From Gerris lacustris (Eukaryota; Arthropoda; Insecta; Hemiptera; Gerridae), in contig OX578283.1 in the NCBI GenBank assembly GCA_951217055.1, positions 63,456,228-63,520,227 of the forward strand: a DNA stretch of 64,000 nt, in the 5' to 3' direction. The stretch's first letter is position 1; each line of letters begins with the position of its first letter. Shown here in pieces: positions 34,717 through 46,228 of this stretch. A program made the translations under genes and the position numbers. The notes below the pieces were generated by a model. That model had not been told where the DNA came from. It made no database searches and saw nothing but the letters and a program-made list of their open reading frames with translations.

Positions 34717-35143
34717 TAAAGCCGGCCATTCACGTTTCGGTCACCTGACAGGTAATCTGTACAGTTGTACCGAAGTGTGTGTGCTAGCATACATGTTCAG
34801 TTACGTCATAACTTGATAGCACACACGTTCCGGTTTACCTGAAAGGTAATCTGTACAGTTGTACCGAAGTGTGTGTGTTATCATACATGTTCAGTTACGC
34901 CATAACTTGATAGCACACACGTTCCGGTTTACCTGAAAGGTAATCTTTACAGTTGTACCAAAGTGTGTGTGTTATCATACATGTTCAGTTACGTCATAAC
35001 TTGATAGCACACACGTTCCGGTTTACCTGAAAGGTAATCTGTACAGTTGTACTAAAGCGTGTGTGCTATCATGGATGTTCAGTTATATGTCATAACTTGC
35101 AAGCACACACGTTCCGGTATACCTGTCAATATGACCGGCTTTA
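34717..35143. mobile_element. TIR-bounded element built from a 94-bp tandem repeat
   Basis: taaagccggccat (34717-34729) and atgaccggcttta (35131-35143) are inverted repeats with one mismatch. Between them a 94-bp unit beginning acctgaaaggtaatctgtac starts at 34743, 34837, 34931 and 35025 with a partial copy at 35121. Each unit contains an internal hairpin (gtgtgtgttatcat against ttgatagcacacac). Copies differ by only a few bases, so the array is recent or homogenised. No frame is conserved. Confidence 0.85.
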
Positions 35144-35149
35144 AACTGA

Positions 35150-36360
35150 CGGCGTAAACCTGCACTACATGATTAGCAATGTGATGTCTATTTGCCTGCC
35201 ACCTAGATGTCATTAGGACTTCGTTCACTGGCTTTGATTTTTGTTTCTTTGACTGAACCATCTTATCCTTCCGTGTTCCTACAGTTTCCTTTCTCCTCGC
35301 AGACTGTCTGATCTACAACTTTCGTTATGCTTCCTTCATTCTCCTCTCAGTTGTCAAAATGTACCATAACACAAAATTTTGTCTTTAAAACAAAACATTC
35401 ATCTTATCTGTATAGTACAAAATTATAATATAAAATTAATAAAATAATATTTTTTGCAAGGTGATATTTTAATTGTTCATTGATTCTAACTTCCACTTTC
35501 TAGCTTGTACTTTTTATAGAAAGTTTAAATTAACTTCTATAATTTAAGTTAAATAGCTAACAAAAAACAAATTCTTCTATTTAATGAAGCATACGTTTTA
35601 GTTTTATTAGATAAAACATGTAGTTTACAATGATAATAGACTGTTTAAATTTCAAGAAAAGTGTTATAATCTTTTAGAAAGCGAATAATGAACTAAGACA
35701 AGGAAAGAATAATGTTTTAAACGAATTTTAATCTTAGAATATAAGATCTATAATAACTTTTTCCATACATTATATAACAATATTATTTAATCTAAGTTGA
35801 TAATTTATTTTATCTACAGGCATTTTTTAGCAATAGTATCACAATGGGGTCGATCAGATTACAAACATCTGTTCAAAAATAAAACTTTTCAACTTGAGTG
35901 TGTGTACAATATATAAGTAGAGTGATGTATAATTTGAATTATTGTTCTTAATTGTTTTAGAAAGTATTTAAATAAATTTGAAAATCATAAACAAGAAATT
36001 GGGGTGTAATTAAACTTTACAAAAAGGTTCTATTTGAGGTCAATTAAGAATAATTTGATTCTTTTAAAGGTAATTTTTAAGTTTGTTATAAAGTTAATTA
36101 TAATTAATGTCTGAGTTCAATGTGGTTTTTATATACAAAGTTATCACATTTTACAAGGTTAATATACCTGTATGTTGTACACGTGGTAATAAAATATGAT
36201 TAGTTTTAAATTTAAAAAAATATAATTTTCCATTCGTTTTTTGAAAAAAATTAAAAGATGTTTTTAATTCAAACATCTTATTCTTAGAGTACAATCTGTA
36301 TTGACGTTATTAGTCAGTTTCTATTGTTATTTCACTTTTTTTTTAATTATTTAAATACTG
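35150..36360. other. AT-rich stretch with no recognised feature
   Basis: No coding motif, RNA gene or repeat family is seen. Confidence 0.5.
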
Positions 36361-36365
36361 CAACT

Positions 36366-36892
36366 ACAGGGTGCGGCAGGGAAACTTGATGATTTGAAAA
36401 GTCAATAAAAGAAAAAGTACTTTATATATAGATTTAATTCTTTTTGTATCGTATAGTACACATTCTGAATTTTTGTTTTAAGTAGTTTTAAAAATAACAT
36501 CGGGCAAATGGCGGCCCTCATTAGTGATACACTGATATTCCCTAGATTTGAAGTTTTGCTCCACTCTTTCTAGCATATCGACGGGAATGTTGGTGATGGC
36601 TTGGCGGATGTTGTCCTTCAGGTGTTTGTCGTTATAAAAGATGGATTTGAGGTATCCCCATAAAAAAAAATCGCAGGGTGTCAAATAGGGGGTGCGCGCT
36701 GGTCACATGCAGTTTGGCGAGAAGCGAAACCGCGTTCACTCAACTGTTGGACCACAGCAAGTTTGTAGGGATGGAACTGGAGTTCGTTGTGAAGAATTCG
36801 TCTCACTGTGCGATCAGAAATCCCTAGGGCAGCAGCGTGTTTACGCGCCGAACGCCGGGGAGAGCGCAAAAACTATAGGCTATATGCTGTAA
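36366..36892 (-). pseudogene. Internally deleted mariner-superfamily transposase
   Basis: From about 36869 downward the minus strand encodes RSPRRSARKHAAALGISDRT then VRRILHNELQFHPYK and VVQQLSERGF, the N-terminal helix-turn-helix region of an insect mariner-type transposase. At about 36690 it jumps, with a frame change, to TPCDFFLWGYLKSIFYN and then MLERVEQNF....CI..EG.HL.DVIFK, the C-terminal end after the last catalytic aspartate. The middle DDE core is deleted. The terminal motif acagggtgcggcaggg follows at 36366-36381. The matching left end was not found above 36892. Confidence 0.85.
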
Positions 36893-36989
36893 GCCATAAA
36901 GATAACATTAGTTTGATATTGACTTGTTACACATGATATGAAAAACTTTCCATAGACTGAGTACTCACAGTATTACACACATGAATATT

Positions 36990-37375
36990 ATATTTTATTA
37001 ATTGATGATTAATAGGTCAAAGGACCACTGTCTTTTTAGGCGTCGAGGAAGGTTACCGGGCATGAAAAGTTATTTTAGGTTGTGGACTAAATGATTGGGA
37101 TGATGGGAAATTAAGTCATGGAAAGATTTGTATGTATGATTGTAAGATTTGTATGGTGAGGTCGCGAAAAAGGTGAACTTTGAGGCCATTGTGAAGGGTA
37201 AAGTTGGAGACATAGAAAGCAGCTTTGGTTATTTTTCTAAGGATTTTTGATTGAAGGGATTGGATACGGTAGGAGATGGAACGCTTGGTGCATCCCCAGA
37301 GTTCAATACCGAATGACCAAGAGGGCTAAATTATGGTGTTATAAGTAATTTGTTATGTGTGTTGAGTTTAGATGT
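36990..37375 (-). pseudogene. Jockey-type LINE reverse transcriptase C-terminal fragment
   Basis: On the minus strand 37320 to about 37090 reads WSFGIELWGCTKRSISYRIQ then SLQSKILRKITKAAFYVSN. After a frameshift it continues FHDLISHHPNHL and PRRLKRQWSFDLL. This follows the Jockey pattern (W.YGI.LWG...SN...IQ.FQSK.LR.I..APWYVSN ... HPN.L ... RRLKR..P.DL) at the end of ORF2. Further decayed similarity may continue to about 37480. Multiple stops and frameshifts show an old truncated copy. Confidence 0.8.
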
Positions 37376-37639
37376 TGGACCTTCTTTTCCTAAGATTTTG
37401 GGAGGTAAGGATAGGTATCCACTTATGCTGGTTAAAATTAATTGCGGTATCGGCGTAGATAGGGAGGTGGACTGTATGGATATATAATATTGGGTTTCTA
37501 AATAGATATACAAGATAAATTGTAAGATAGAAAATATATAAGTAAGCGGGTAAGAAAAATCTAACCTGATACTGCAGCGGTGTGTCGGGTGTCTGGGAAG
37601 AGCTTGAAACTGCTGGTAGTTTGATGATACACACATATA

Positions 37640-39400
37640 TAATAATAAATATATTAAATTAAAATAATGAAATTTATGCGGGTATTAAAAGCGGGTGATT
37701 TAGCGGGTTAACAATTGCAGTACGGCAGACGATCCGACTTAGGCAACGTCTGGAAGCGGAAGAGCGATGGAATAGAAGTCCCAGTCGCATAGCCGTGCTT
37801 CACAGTTCCCTAGGTAGCAGCACGCACCAGACCCGGGCTGAGTAGGAGGAACATCTAGCTTCACACACTTACTTTTATAGAATAATATTTGAATAGTTTC
37901 ATAAGAAAAGATAGAATAAAAATAGATATAAGATAAATATTGTCCAGATGTATAGCGTAAGAGTCTGTGTAAAATTTTGTAGCGTCGGTTGCAGTCTTGT
38001 CGTTTACGTTTTGTGTGGTGCCCATGTTAATCACCTATCCAGCTTTAAACCAAGATGGCGGACAGAACTTGAGTGAGGAATAGGAATTTGATTCAGAGTT
38101 GCCTAATTGTATTGTTAATTCATGACTACATTTATTCTTAAATGATCAACGATTCAATTAATACCCTTAAACGGTTAGAAAGAGTTGACTTTAAACGGTT
38201 TAAAATCAATAGAAACGCGATTAGTTTGTAGTTGATAACACCAAACTGTATTAAATATACGACTCTGTGGAAATGTGCTCATAAACTTTCTTTCCCCATG
38301 ATAATACAAAAACAGGAAATAATTAAGAAGTTCTGAACAAATGGAAATTAGGCTTAAAGATCTGTAGATTTCCCTCACCACAGGTTTCCAACTCAGTTTC
38401 CGAACAATTGAATGCTTATTAAGCTAAAAGTAGGTTGCCTGTTGAAGGAAAGACAAACTTTACCTAAGTAAGCAATAAAGGGAAGCTTTTAACCAGTCCT
38501 ATTTGAATTTTAAGGATGTTCAAAGAACCTTCTAGATAAAGGGACTTAAAAACACTTTCGGATCTTCCTTTTTTTTAAGCAAATGTACACTGAACGGGAA
38601 AATTCCACAGTTCAATATAAAGGGAAGAGAACAAATAAAGTCCAATTCCAAACACAAGGGTATAAAAGAAATAGAAAGTAATTAAATGTTACTTACACAT
38701 TGGAAAGTTTACTTGAAAACTCTAACGCTGCTTAAGCAAGTTCTCAAAGCTTCAAGTCTTTCAATTGTTTCGTTTCACCATTGTGATGCAAATGCGGAGT
38801 GTTGAGAGGTTTTTGGGGTAAGATCAAGCAGAAAAGGCTTCTGCTACTTCCTCAGCTCATATCTTTAGTCTTAAGGAACTTCATGACATTCTATTCTTTG
38901 ACAAAACTTATTACTATATTATCTTGAAAATATTTTTTGTAAATAACTTTATATAACTTTTTAATAGTTTTGCTGTTTTATTAGAAAGATATCCACATGT
39001 TTTTTAAACTTAAGTAGTTTAAACTTAAAGTGCAGTGAAATAAACAACCAAGAAGCATTAAATGCAAGTAAAAAAGTTTTACTTCTATTAATTGAATTAG
39101 AAAGAGTGGTATAAAAGGTCTAGCTGAAAGTCTGATAGTTTTACAAGTAGTGTAAAGTGTAAAATACTAATACGTCGCGTCAGTGAGGTTACGTAAAAAG
39201 ACGAAGGTTGCTGACGTCATGCACCCTCCACGATTTTTCGTCAGGTTGTCTTTTACTGGCTCATAACAAACAATTGTTTATTAGTGTTCTGCAAGCATTT
39301 CATAGTTTTTTCCTCTTTTTATTCTATTAAAAGCTTTTTTTTAACTATTTTTAACCTAATAATATATCAGTAGCATCATTAATAAGCCAATAAATTTATA
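37640..39400. other. Stretch with no recognised feature
   Basis: A GC-richer patch at 37690-37860 (with ggtagcagcacgcaccagac) stands out but matches nothing I know. The rest is AT-rich. No frame is called. Confidence 0.4.
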
Positions 39401-39405
39401 CATTA

Positions 39406-41787
39406 TGGGGTAAAGTGTACAATAATTGGCATAGCGACATTAATTGGCACTCATAGCTAGTTTTTCTCAATTATTAAGAAGACGGTTTTATTTAACAGTA
39501 TGAAAAAGCGTTATTAGTGAAGGGGGTCTATTAAGAATCGATTTGAATACTCTTGTCGATTGTAGAACTTCGATTATGGGAACAAATCCCTATTTCTGTC
39601 AGGCACTAGCAAACACCTGACTGAAGATGGCCGTCTCTTATCAAAACGGCAAGGAAACTACTCACTACAATTATCGTTTAAATGGATTTAATATACAGTA
39701 ATAGTGATGATATAATAATTTTATAAAAGCTTAAGCTTTATTGTTTAAGATTTTTGATTTTAAAAGTAAATTAATATGCGTTTGAACAAAGTTTAATAGG
39801 GGTGCCAATTATTAGAATCAAAATACGCATTTTTTTATTATTGTCACCCCAGGGTGCCAATTACTATACTTTATATTTTTACCATTATTTCAATTTTTTA
39901 GATTTAAACAATCAATTCTATGTCTAGTAAAATTATGAAATGAAAATATTTGTTTCTCTCGTGTCAGAAACAATAATTGGCATGGGGTAATTATAGTAAT
40001 TGGCTATGCCAATAATTGTGTTATCGTCATGACAATAATACAATAATTGACAGTGTATATTACTGACAAAATAATAAGATAATATTCCTTTAAATTAAAA
40101 TTAAATATAGTGGAAGCCCACCGATTCCATGGCCAAATTACGAATTATTTACTGACACTGATATTTTTCCACAAGTTTGAGTTAGGACGCAAGTTACTCC
40201 TGATAACTCCACCTTGGTAAATCTTACTCCTGGCCATCTTACTTCCTGATCGCCTTACTCCTAACCATCTTACTCTTGATAATCTTATGACATACAACAC
40301 ATCCATAAATTAAAAAATCTGAGCTCAGGAAGTCAACAGTATTTCCTTATATTTTACTCCTGAGGACCAAACATGAACAATTCATCAGTTGAGTCGCCAT
40401 TACCAGCGATGATGAATTGGCCGGAGATACCAAAGAAAAAAGGGACGATAAATGTTGCTAATTTTCTATTTGTAAAGATTTCTAGACTGTGGAAGTCTTT
40501 GGTGGAAAAGAAAGAGAATGAGAAAAAAAGAGAGAAGAGGAGAAAAATTCAAGAAAGCCGAACAGAGAAAAGAAAAATTACATTTTTAAATCTTCAATAT
40601 CATGCAATGCACCAAAATTGAATGATGATATAAATATAAGTATATGTTTATGTTATCAGTGTGCTAAGAATAGTAAAGTAATATGTGGTGTCTGCCAAAA
40701 GAAATTCCATTATTCTTGCATACAACATAAGGAAGATGAATATAGTGCAATGAACGCTAAAGAATTTACTTATAAATATATATATTTTACCGATTTTGAC
40801 TATTATTGAACAAAAATGTGACATTAAGTACCTAGTTTAGTTCATTATATACCTAATCAATATTTTTAAAGTATAGTGCCTATCGCTTTTGAATGATATA
40901 GTAAATTAAGGAATTTGCAAATTTGTGATATTAATTTTAACTAATAACATGAGATGTTCCTATGTATTTAAGACTAAAGATTGTTATGATATAAGATATA
41001 GGCAGATGATAATTTGGCCAAATTCCCTTTTACTAGTCATGATAATGCGGCATAAAGGCTTATAATTTTAAGTATAGTTTACTCAAATTATTATCTTGAT
41101 ACAAATATTTTTTTAATAATTATTTACATACCTTTCTACATAATAGTATATTTTTTTTTAAATATGTATATGTGAACGTAATATAAAATGAGCATAGTAA
41201 ATTAACTTTTCTGTAACCACATGTTTTTTAAAAAAAAAACAAAAAAACTTTGAGGTATTAACTATCTTTCATTAAACAGAACTACTAATTTTTACGATCA
41301 TTTTGTAGGAATAAGATTTTTTTTTACTTCTTTAAGATCATTTTGTAGGAATAAGATGTTTATACTTGTTTAATTTGTATTTTGTTGATTTTAGTTATTG
41401 AAATGTTTTATATTTATGTGTTTACCTACTTCAACAATGGTGTAACATACCATAATTTTAATCCAAAAAATGCCAGTGACAATTATTATGTTACATTATT
41501 TAACCACTTCTAGGTGCCAATTACTATAATAACTATTAGTGCCGATTATTGTAAAACTGGGTGCCAATAACTGTAAAATCTGTTTTATCAACTTTTTTAT
41601 TTAATTTTTTCAACATTTGTTGGATGATTTCGCTGTTGAAGGTTCTAAATTAAAGCCAGAAGCTTATACACCCTATCTTAATTTTCTCATAAGTACTCAT
41701 AATAGAGAAAGTCTTCTAAAATATCAAATTTGTTCACGATATACATGTTAAGAGGCTTAAGGGTGCCAATTATTACCCACTTTACCC
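39406..41787 (+). mobile_element. Decayed pogo/Tigger-like DNA transposon
   Basis: The left end tggggtaaagtgtacaataa (then ttggca) is mirrored by the right end, whose complement reads gggtaaagtgggtaataatt (then ggca). TA dinucleotides flank both (39404-39405 and 41788-41789). The subterminal motif caataattggca/tgccaattat recurs many times near both ends (39965-40065 and 41470-41580). The C-terminal part of a transposase is readable inside. At 2.4 kb the element is close to autonomous size but broken. Confidence 0.7.
40373..40806 (+). pseudogene. pogo/Tigger-like transposase C-terminus
   Basis: The frame begins near 40373 with PLPAMMNWPEIPKKKGTINV, then KSLVEKKENEKKREKRRK, a lysine/arginine-rich coil typical before the end of these transposases. 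A frameshift at about 40615-40620 leads to CYQCAKNSKVICGVCQKKFH and YSCIQHKEDEY, a PHD-like CxxC...CxxC..FH..C zinc motif. The helix-turn-helix and DDE catalytic region are not recognisable upstream, so the gene is dead. The organisation matches the shorter element at 21339-22331. Confidence 0.6.
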
Positions 41788-41788
41788 T

Positions 41789-41900
41789 AACAACACACAC
41801 ACTTTTTTTTACATAAGTGACGTCCCCCATTGTAGCGGAGCCAGCGCCGCTTAGCCAACGTAACAACACACACTTTTTTTACATAAGTGACGTCACACTT
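41789..41900. repeat. Direct repeat of about 36 bp, 72 bp apart
   Basis: taacaacacacactttt then acataagtgacgtc occurs at 41788-41825 and again at 41859-41895, separated by a GC-rich spacer (gcggagccagcgccgc). Confidence 0.75.
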
Positions 41901-42196
41901 CCCCAGCGTATTATACTAACGATTTAAATATATATGTTATGCATTCTACTAATTATTGATTGTTCCCTTCTGGTTCTGTACGGAAGGGCTTGAGCCTAAT
42001 TCCGCTGCCGGGTCAGTTGAAGTAGCAAGTACTCGTATATTGAGAAAAACTTTTTGAAAATCTCTATTGGTAGATATCATTATTCATTTATAAAAAATCA
42101 TTCAATGTACGTTATATTTTAGGATTTCAAAGAAGTTGTGATAATTATGAGGTCATGGTTTTTAAAAAGTATTAAAAGAGTCCATCATGAAACAAA

Positions 42197-43380
42197 ATGG
42201 CCGGTTTGAAAAAAAGTTTTACTAACTTTGTTTTGGCCATGATGACAGCATATCGACTCCATTGTGTGGGCCTGTGGAAAGGCTATAACAGCCGAACAGG
42301 ACATGAAGCTGTCTGGCAGTCTCTGGTAGAGAAGTGCCCTGCAGCAGCAATGATACATGATTATACTGTAACAAATTGGAACTTCAGTATTACCTGGAGT
42401 TATGCTTTTCCTTCTAAGGAGGACTGGAGCCAGGGCAATGATAATGTCCCCCCACCTATGAAGGATGATTAGTTTACTGGTGGTTCTTTTTTAGAAGGAC
42501 TATCAGTGGCTGGTGTATTTTGCTCCGACCAACTACAAGAGATTAGTATAAGCTTAGGTAAGTTCTCTACAGTCTTCCAAGTTGAGATCTATGCAATCCT
42601 GGCTTGCTATCTAGTGATTCTGAGTAAGAATGAGTCAGGAAAACAGATTTTCATCTGCTCGGACAGTCAGGCGCCGATAAAGTCTTAGGCTATTCCGAGA
42701 TGCACTTCTAAATTAGTGACAGATTGCAAGAGATTTCTTAATGATCTGACAATACAGAATGCTGTCCACCTAGTATGGGTTCCAGGACATAGTGGGATAG
42801 AACGGAATGAATAGGCAGATTAACTGGCTAGGCCAGATTCCAGTGTAACTCCTTCTGTTCCGGAACCAGTGGTAGGTATAATTTCGCTGCGTTTTGAGGA
42901 CCGCTTTAAGAAGTCTTTGTTTAGAGATTTTCAAGAACCTGGGAAACTGCTCCCAGAAGGAGACAGTCCAAGTTGTTTATTTCAGAACCATCTCATAAAG
43001 TTACTAAAACACTATTGGCCCTTAACAGGGGCACTTGTGAGTGGATTTATAACCGGTCACTGTCGTCTCAACAGACACTTGTAGCTGCTAGGATTGGTTG
43101 AAAGTCCCACCTGTCGGCTGTTTGGAGAGGAAGATGAAACTCCTAATCACCTACTAAGATGCTGCCCAGCGTTGGCTCGTCTTAGATGGCAAACCTTTGG
43201 ATTGCCAATTCTTTCCTTAGAAGAGTTTAAGGGACTGGCTCTGAACAGACTCCTGACTTTTTGTGAGTTTGTCAGTCTGCTCAGACTATAGAAGAATCAG
43301 GGAGAGAATTCTTCACTACCCCGGGTTTGCTCAATGGACCCACCTAAGTGATCTATGTCTCTGGGTTTTAAACCCCCCGG
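42197..43380 (+). pseudogene. Decayed LINE ORF2 3' part: RNase H and C-terminal zinc motif
   Basis: In pieces broken by stops and frameshifts the plus strand shows GLWKGYNSRTGHEAVWQSLV, then FTGGSFLEGLSVAGVF, ICSDSQAPIKS, VHLVWVPGHSGIERN, GFITGHCRLNRHL and CRLFGEEDETPNHLLRCCP. These follow the RNase H order of Jockey/R1-type LINEs (FTDGS, E, CSDS, W.PGH.GI.GNE.AD), then the G.ITGHC....L and C..C...ET..H.L..CP tail. The first catalytic Asp of FTDGS is Gly, and stop codons lie at 42471, 42686, about 42811 and 43082. A short 3' region ends near 43380 (ccccccggaaaaaaa). Confidence 0.8.
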
Positions 43381-43389
43381 AAAAAAATA

Positions 43390-44470
43390 AGACTTTGGTT
43401 TGCGATAAAATATTGATAACATTTTAATTTGAAGTTTGTCGTAATATCGGATTGATCCAGTGATATATTTTTTTTCTCATATAGATTGGCCAATCTGAGT
43501 GTCAAAAGTTAATACTAATTGTAAAAAGAGTTTAGTCACGCTGCCTCAGCATTTTCAAGCGTTGAGAAGTATTGTTAGGATTGAGATTAGAAGATAGGTC
43601 GTGGAATAAAAAATAAGGTTTAATAATACGGAATTATGCATCAGGAAGGTCTGAGAGTTACTACGTCAGATACCAAGGGGGCATGAGTGAAGTTTGAAGC
43701 TAAGATGGGAGCGATCTAAAATTCAAGGGTATGTTGTACATTCAAAAGTAAACATAATTTAACATATTGTCTTTAAAAAACATGTATTTTTCAAACAAAA
43801 TAAAAGCAAATTCAAATGAATGTTATCATGTATTTGCATTTCTTTGTTTAGAACAAATGACATTGAAGAGATGAGGACAAAAAAAAAAAAAAAACATTTT
43901 GACTATTTGTAGCTTTGCAAATCACTTTTATTCTAAAAAAAAGTTTTGTGTTCTCGAATAAGTTGCCCTGTAAAGAAAAGGGAGGGAAAAAATGGTTTGT
44001 GTTGTGTGGAGTAGAAATATGTTTTATTGACTTAAAAGTCCAATGCGTCCTGTTTGCCTCAATTTGCTCTCTATTTTCTCGGCATGCTATTGTCCCGCGG
44101 CCGGACCCGTACAACAACATTTGCATTCCTCTTTGCACAATGCTTATTCCACAATCCGGTAAAAGGAATCAAAAACAGCAATCGTTTTAAAGTGACAAAT
44201 CAACCGAAATGAACACAATGACATAACAAAAGTTTAATTAAGTTGATAATTGCAAACCCTGATTGCGCATTAAATAACTTATATTTTTTATAAATGCTAT
44301 TCAAGCTGGATTGGCGTTGAAACTAAGGAAATATTTTTATGCTTGTTGTATAAATACACTCTTGAATAAATATAATCTTGTATAAATACACTTGTATAAA
44401 TTTGACAGTAATCTCATTGTTTACTCTACATTTAAGTTTAAACTTCAGTTAAGCAAAATTATTGACAATA
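43390..44470. other. Stretch with no recognised feature
   Basis: This is AT-rich. Two opposite open frames near 43850-44190 are mutual shadows without domains. Confidence 0.45.
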
Positions 44471-44472
44471 CA

Positions 44473-45132
44473 TTTACATTTCGTATCAATCGTAGATAAA
44501 ATATATAAACATTATATCTCTGTTTAGATTACGGCCGCTCCCTAGCTCAAGCTTTTGCTTTTTGGGAGCGCTCGCCACTGCATGTATCAATTTAATTGTA
44601 TTTATTAGATGCGTAGAAAGTGATTATTTACGTACTTGTATTCATTGCGCATGCGCGTCTCATAGTTCTGAAGAATTCCTTTTCTTTACCACGCTAGTGC
44701 GGTAAAGAAGAGGAATTCTTCAGCTTTACGCACGATTACCGAGTTTGTTTACATTTAACAAAACTAATTTGCTGTTCTTTTATTAAAGTAACTGTTTATA
44801 TCGAGTTTTTAGTGAAAAAAAATTAGTGAATCAAGTGACTTTGACGAAAATGTGGAGAATTATACTCCTCCAGAAATAATTAATTCGGCAAAAAATACAA
44901 CTCAAGAATTAATGCCATCTTTATCAAGAGAGAGATACGAACTTACATACAGCAAGTTTATTTTTTCTATATTTATTATTTAAATCTAACAATCGTAGAT
45001 AAAGTACGGTACGCCACTCGTGCTAAAACGGCATTTTGCATTGCTCGTGTGGTTTTACTACCCTCGCTATCGCTCGGGTGCAAACTCTACACTCGCATGC
45101 AAAATGCTACTTTCCGCACTCGACGCGTAATG
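44473..45132 (+). mobile_element. Dispersed repeat family R5, copy A
   Basis: It aligns with 54345-54917 (B) and 62283-62843 (C). Order: a terminal motif (caatcgtagataaaatatat, here inverted relative to B and C), a hairpin (gaattccttttctttacc against ggtaaagaagaggaattc), a decayed N-terminal coding segment (start codon lost), caatcgtagataaagtacgg, and a GC-rich 3' part with cctcgctatcgctcgggtgc. It carries a 75-bp insertion at 44530-44604. Confidence 0.8.
44530..44604 (+). mobile_element. 75-bp insertion with 6-bp duplication (retroelement tail)
   Basis: ttagat at 44524-44529 and 44605-44610 flanks 75 bp absent from copies B and C of the same repeat, where the site reads tttagatgcgtagaaag without interruption. 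The insert starts tacggccgctccctagctca and ends tttaattgtatttat. It looks like the extreme 3' end of a LINE or SINE. Confidence 0.75.
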
Positions 45133-45169
45133 TACAATTATACATTTATACAAAGCTATTGCTTACGAG

Positions 45170-45960
45170 ATTACCGAAGGTAACGGAAGCTATGTGATCG
45201 TTCCGAAGCTCGAAATTAGTTTAGGTCTCCAATTTCAAAAATTCCAAGACAGAAATCCTGTTCAGACATGAGGGAACATTTTTGATTCCTTGTCTGTCTG
45301 TCAGTCTGACGCTCAATTTTGCGAGCCAACATATCTTAAAAATTTAAAACTATGCATCGCATAACTCAATCATTGAAGCGAGCGTATAGTAATACATATT
45401 ATTGAATATTGAAAATATAGGTAATCATAAATCATGATGAGTTGATAGATAAAGGGTATGATAGTAGTACAGCGGCTAGTAGTAAGGGTTCCGCCCTGCA
45501 TTCTTACTATACCTCTAACCACACATCTCCATTTCAATTATTATAAAATGTTTGACTTCATTACGCAAAAATTTCTGCTTGTATAAAGTTAAAATTTTAC
45601 ACACCTGTTTCAATTGTACTTTAGACGATGTATATGAAGTTTTATTACAATCGTTGCTTTAGAACGTAAGATATCGGTAAAAACGTTGTTTTCTATACTT
45701 CAAACGTTTTGATCCGCTTTAATAGTTTTAACGATCTTCATTAATTCCTAGCGGTGTCACTGTTTGTTTACTACAAAATGTTATATTTTAAAATATGTTC
45801 ATCTCATCGAATAGATTTAGATTTCTTTCCGTCCTAAAATTCCAATTTTAATTTTGAAGCGCACATTTATGCGAGCGTTGCGCGCGAACGCTTGGGCAGA
45901 CAATCGTCGTACGTTTCAGACACACGGGCACTGAGCATATTTCGTTAAATGTAGAAAGCT
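45170..45960 (+). repeat. Composite R1/R2 repeat
   Basis: It opens with an R1 end (cgagattaccgaaggtaacg, ccaagacagaaatcc, a (tctg)n tract to about 45305). It then continues as the R2-type interior with gagcgtatagtaatacat, tagcggtgtcactgt and the core gcgagcgttgcgcgcgaacg (45870-45890). The second half matches 52570-53100 in the same orientation. Confidence 0.65.
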
Positions 45961-46082
45961 CGCTACGCTCGTTTCAACTACTCATCTGACTTTATTGGAA
46001 TTTGGATGGTAGGTAGGTTATAATTTCCAATGAAATACAGAATACAGTCTCATTAGAAACATCTAATTCCGTGCATTGAATT

Positions 46083-46091
46083 AACTAGTTA
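46083..46091. repeat. Left target-site duplication of the full-length LINE
   Basis: aactagtta here is repeated exactly at 51801-51809, directly after the 3' A-run. The pair brackets 46092-51800. Confidence 0.8.
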
Positions 46092-46228
46092 CAAATTAAA
46101 TAAAAATTCTTGATTAAAAGAGTCAGAAAAAAGGAAGTCCAGCTTTAAACACTCAAGAAAACCACTTTTATACAACTACCAATCCAAACTTTATAAGAGA
46201 AGCTTAAAAGAAAAATTAATATTATAAA

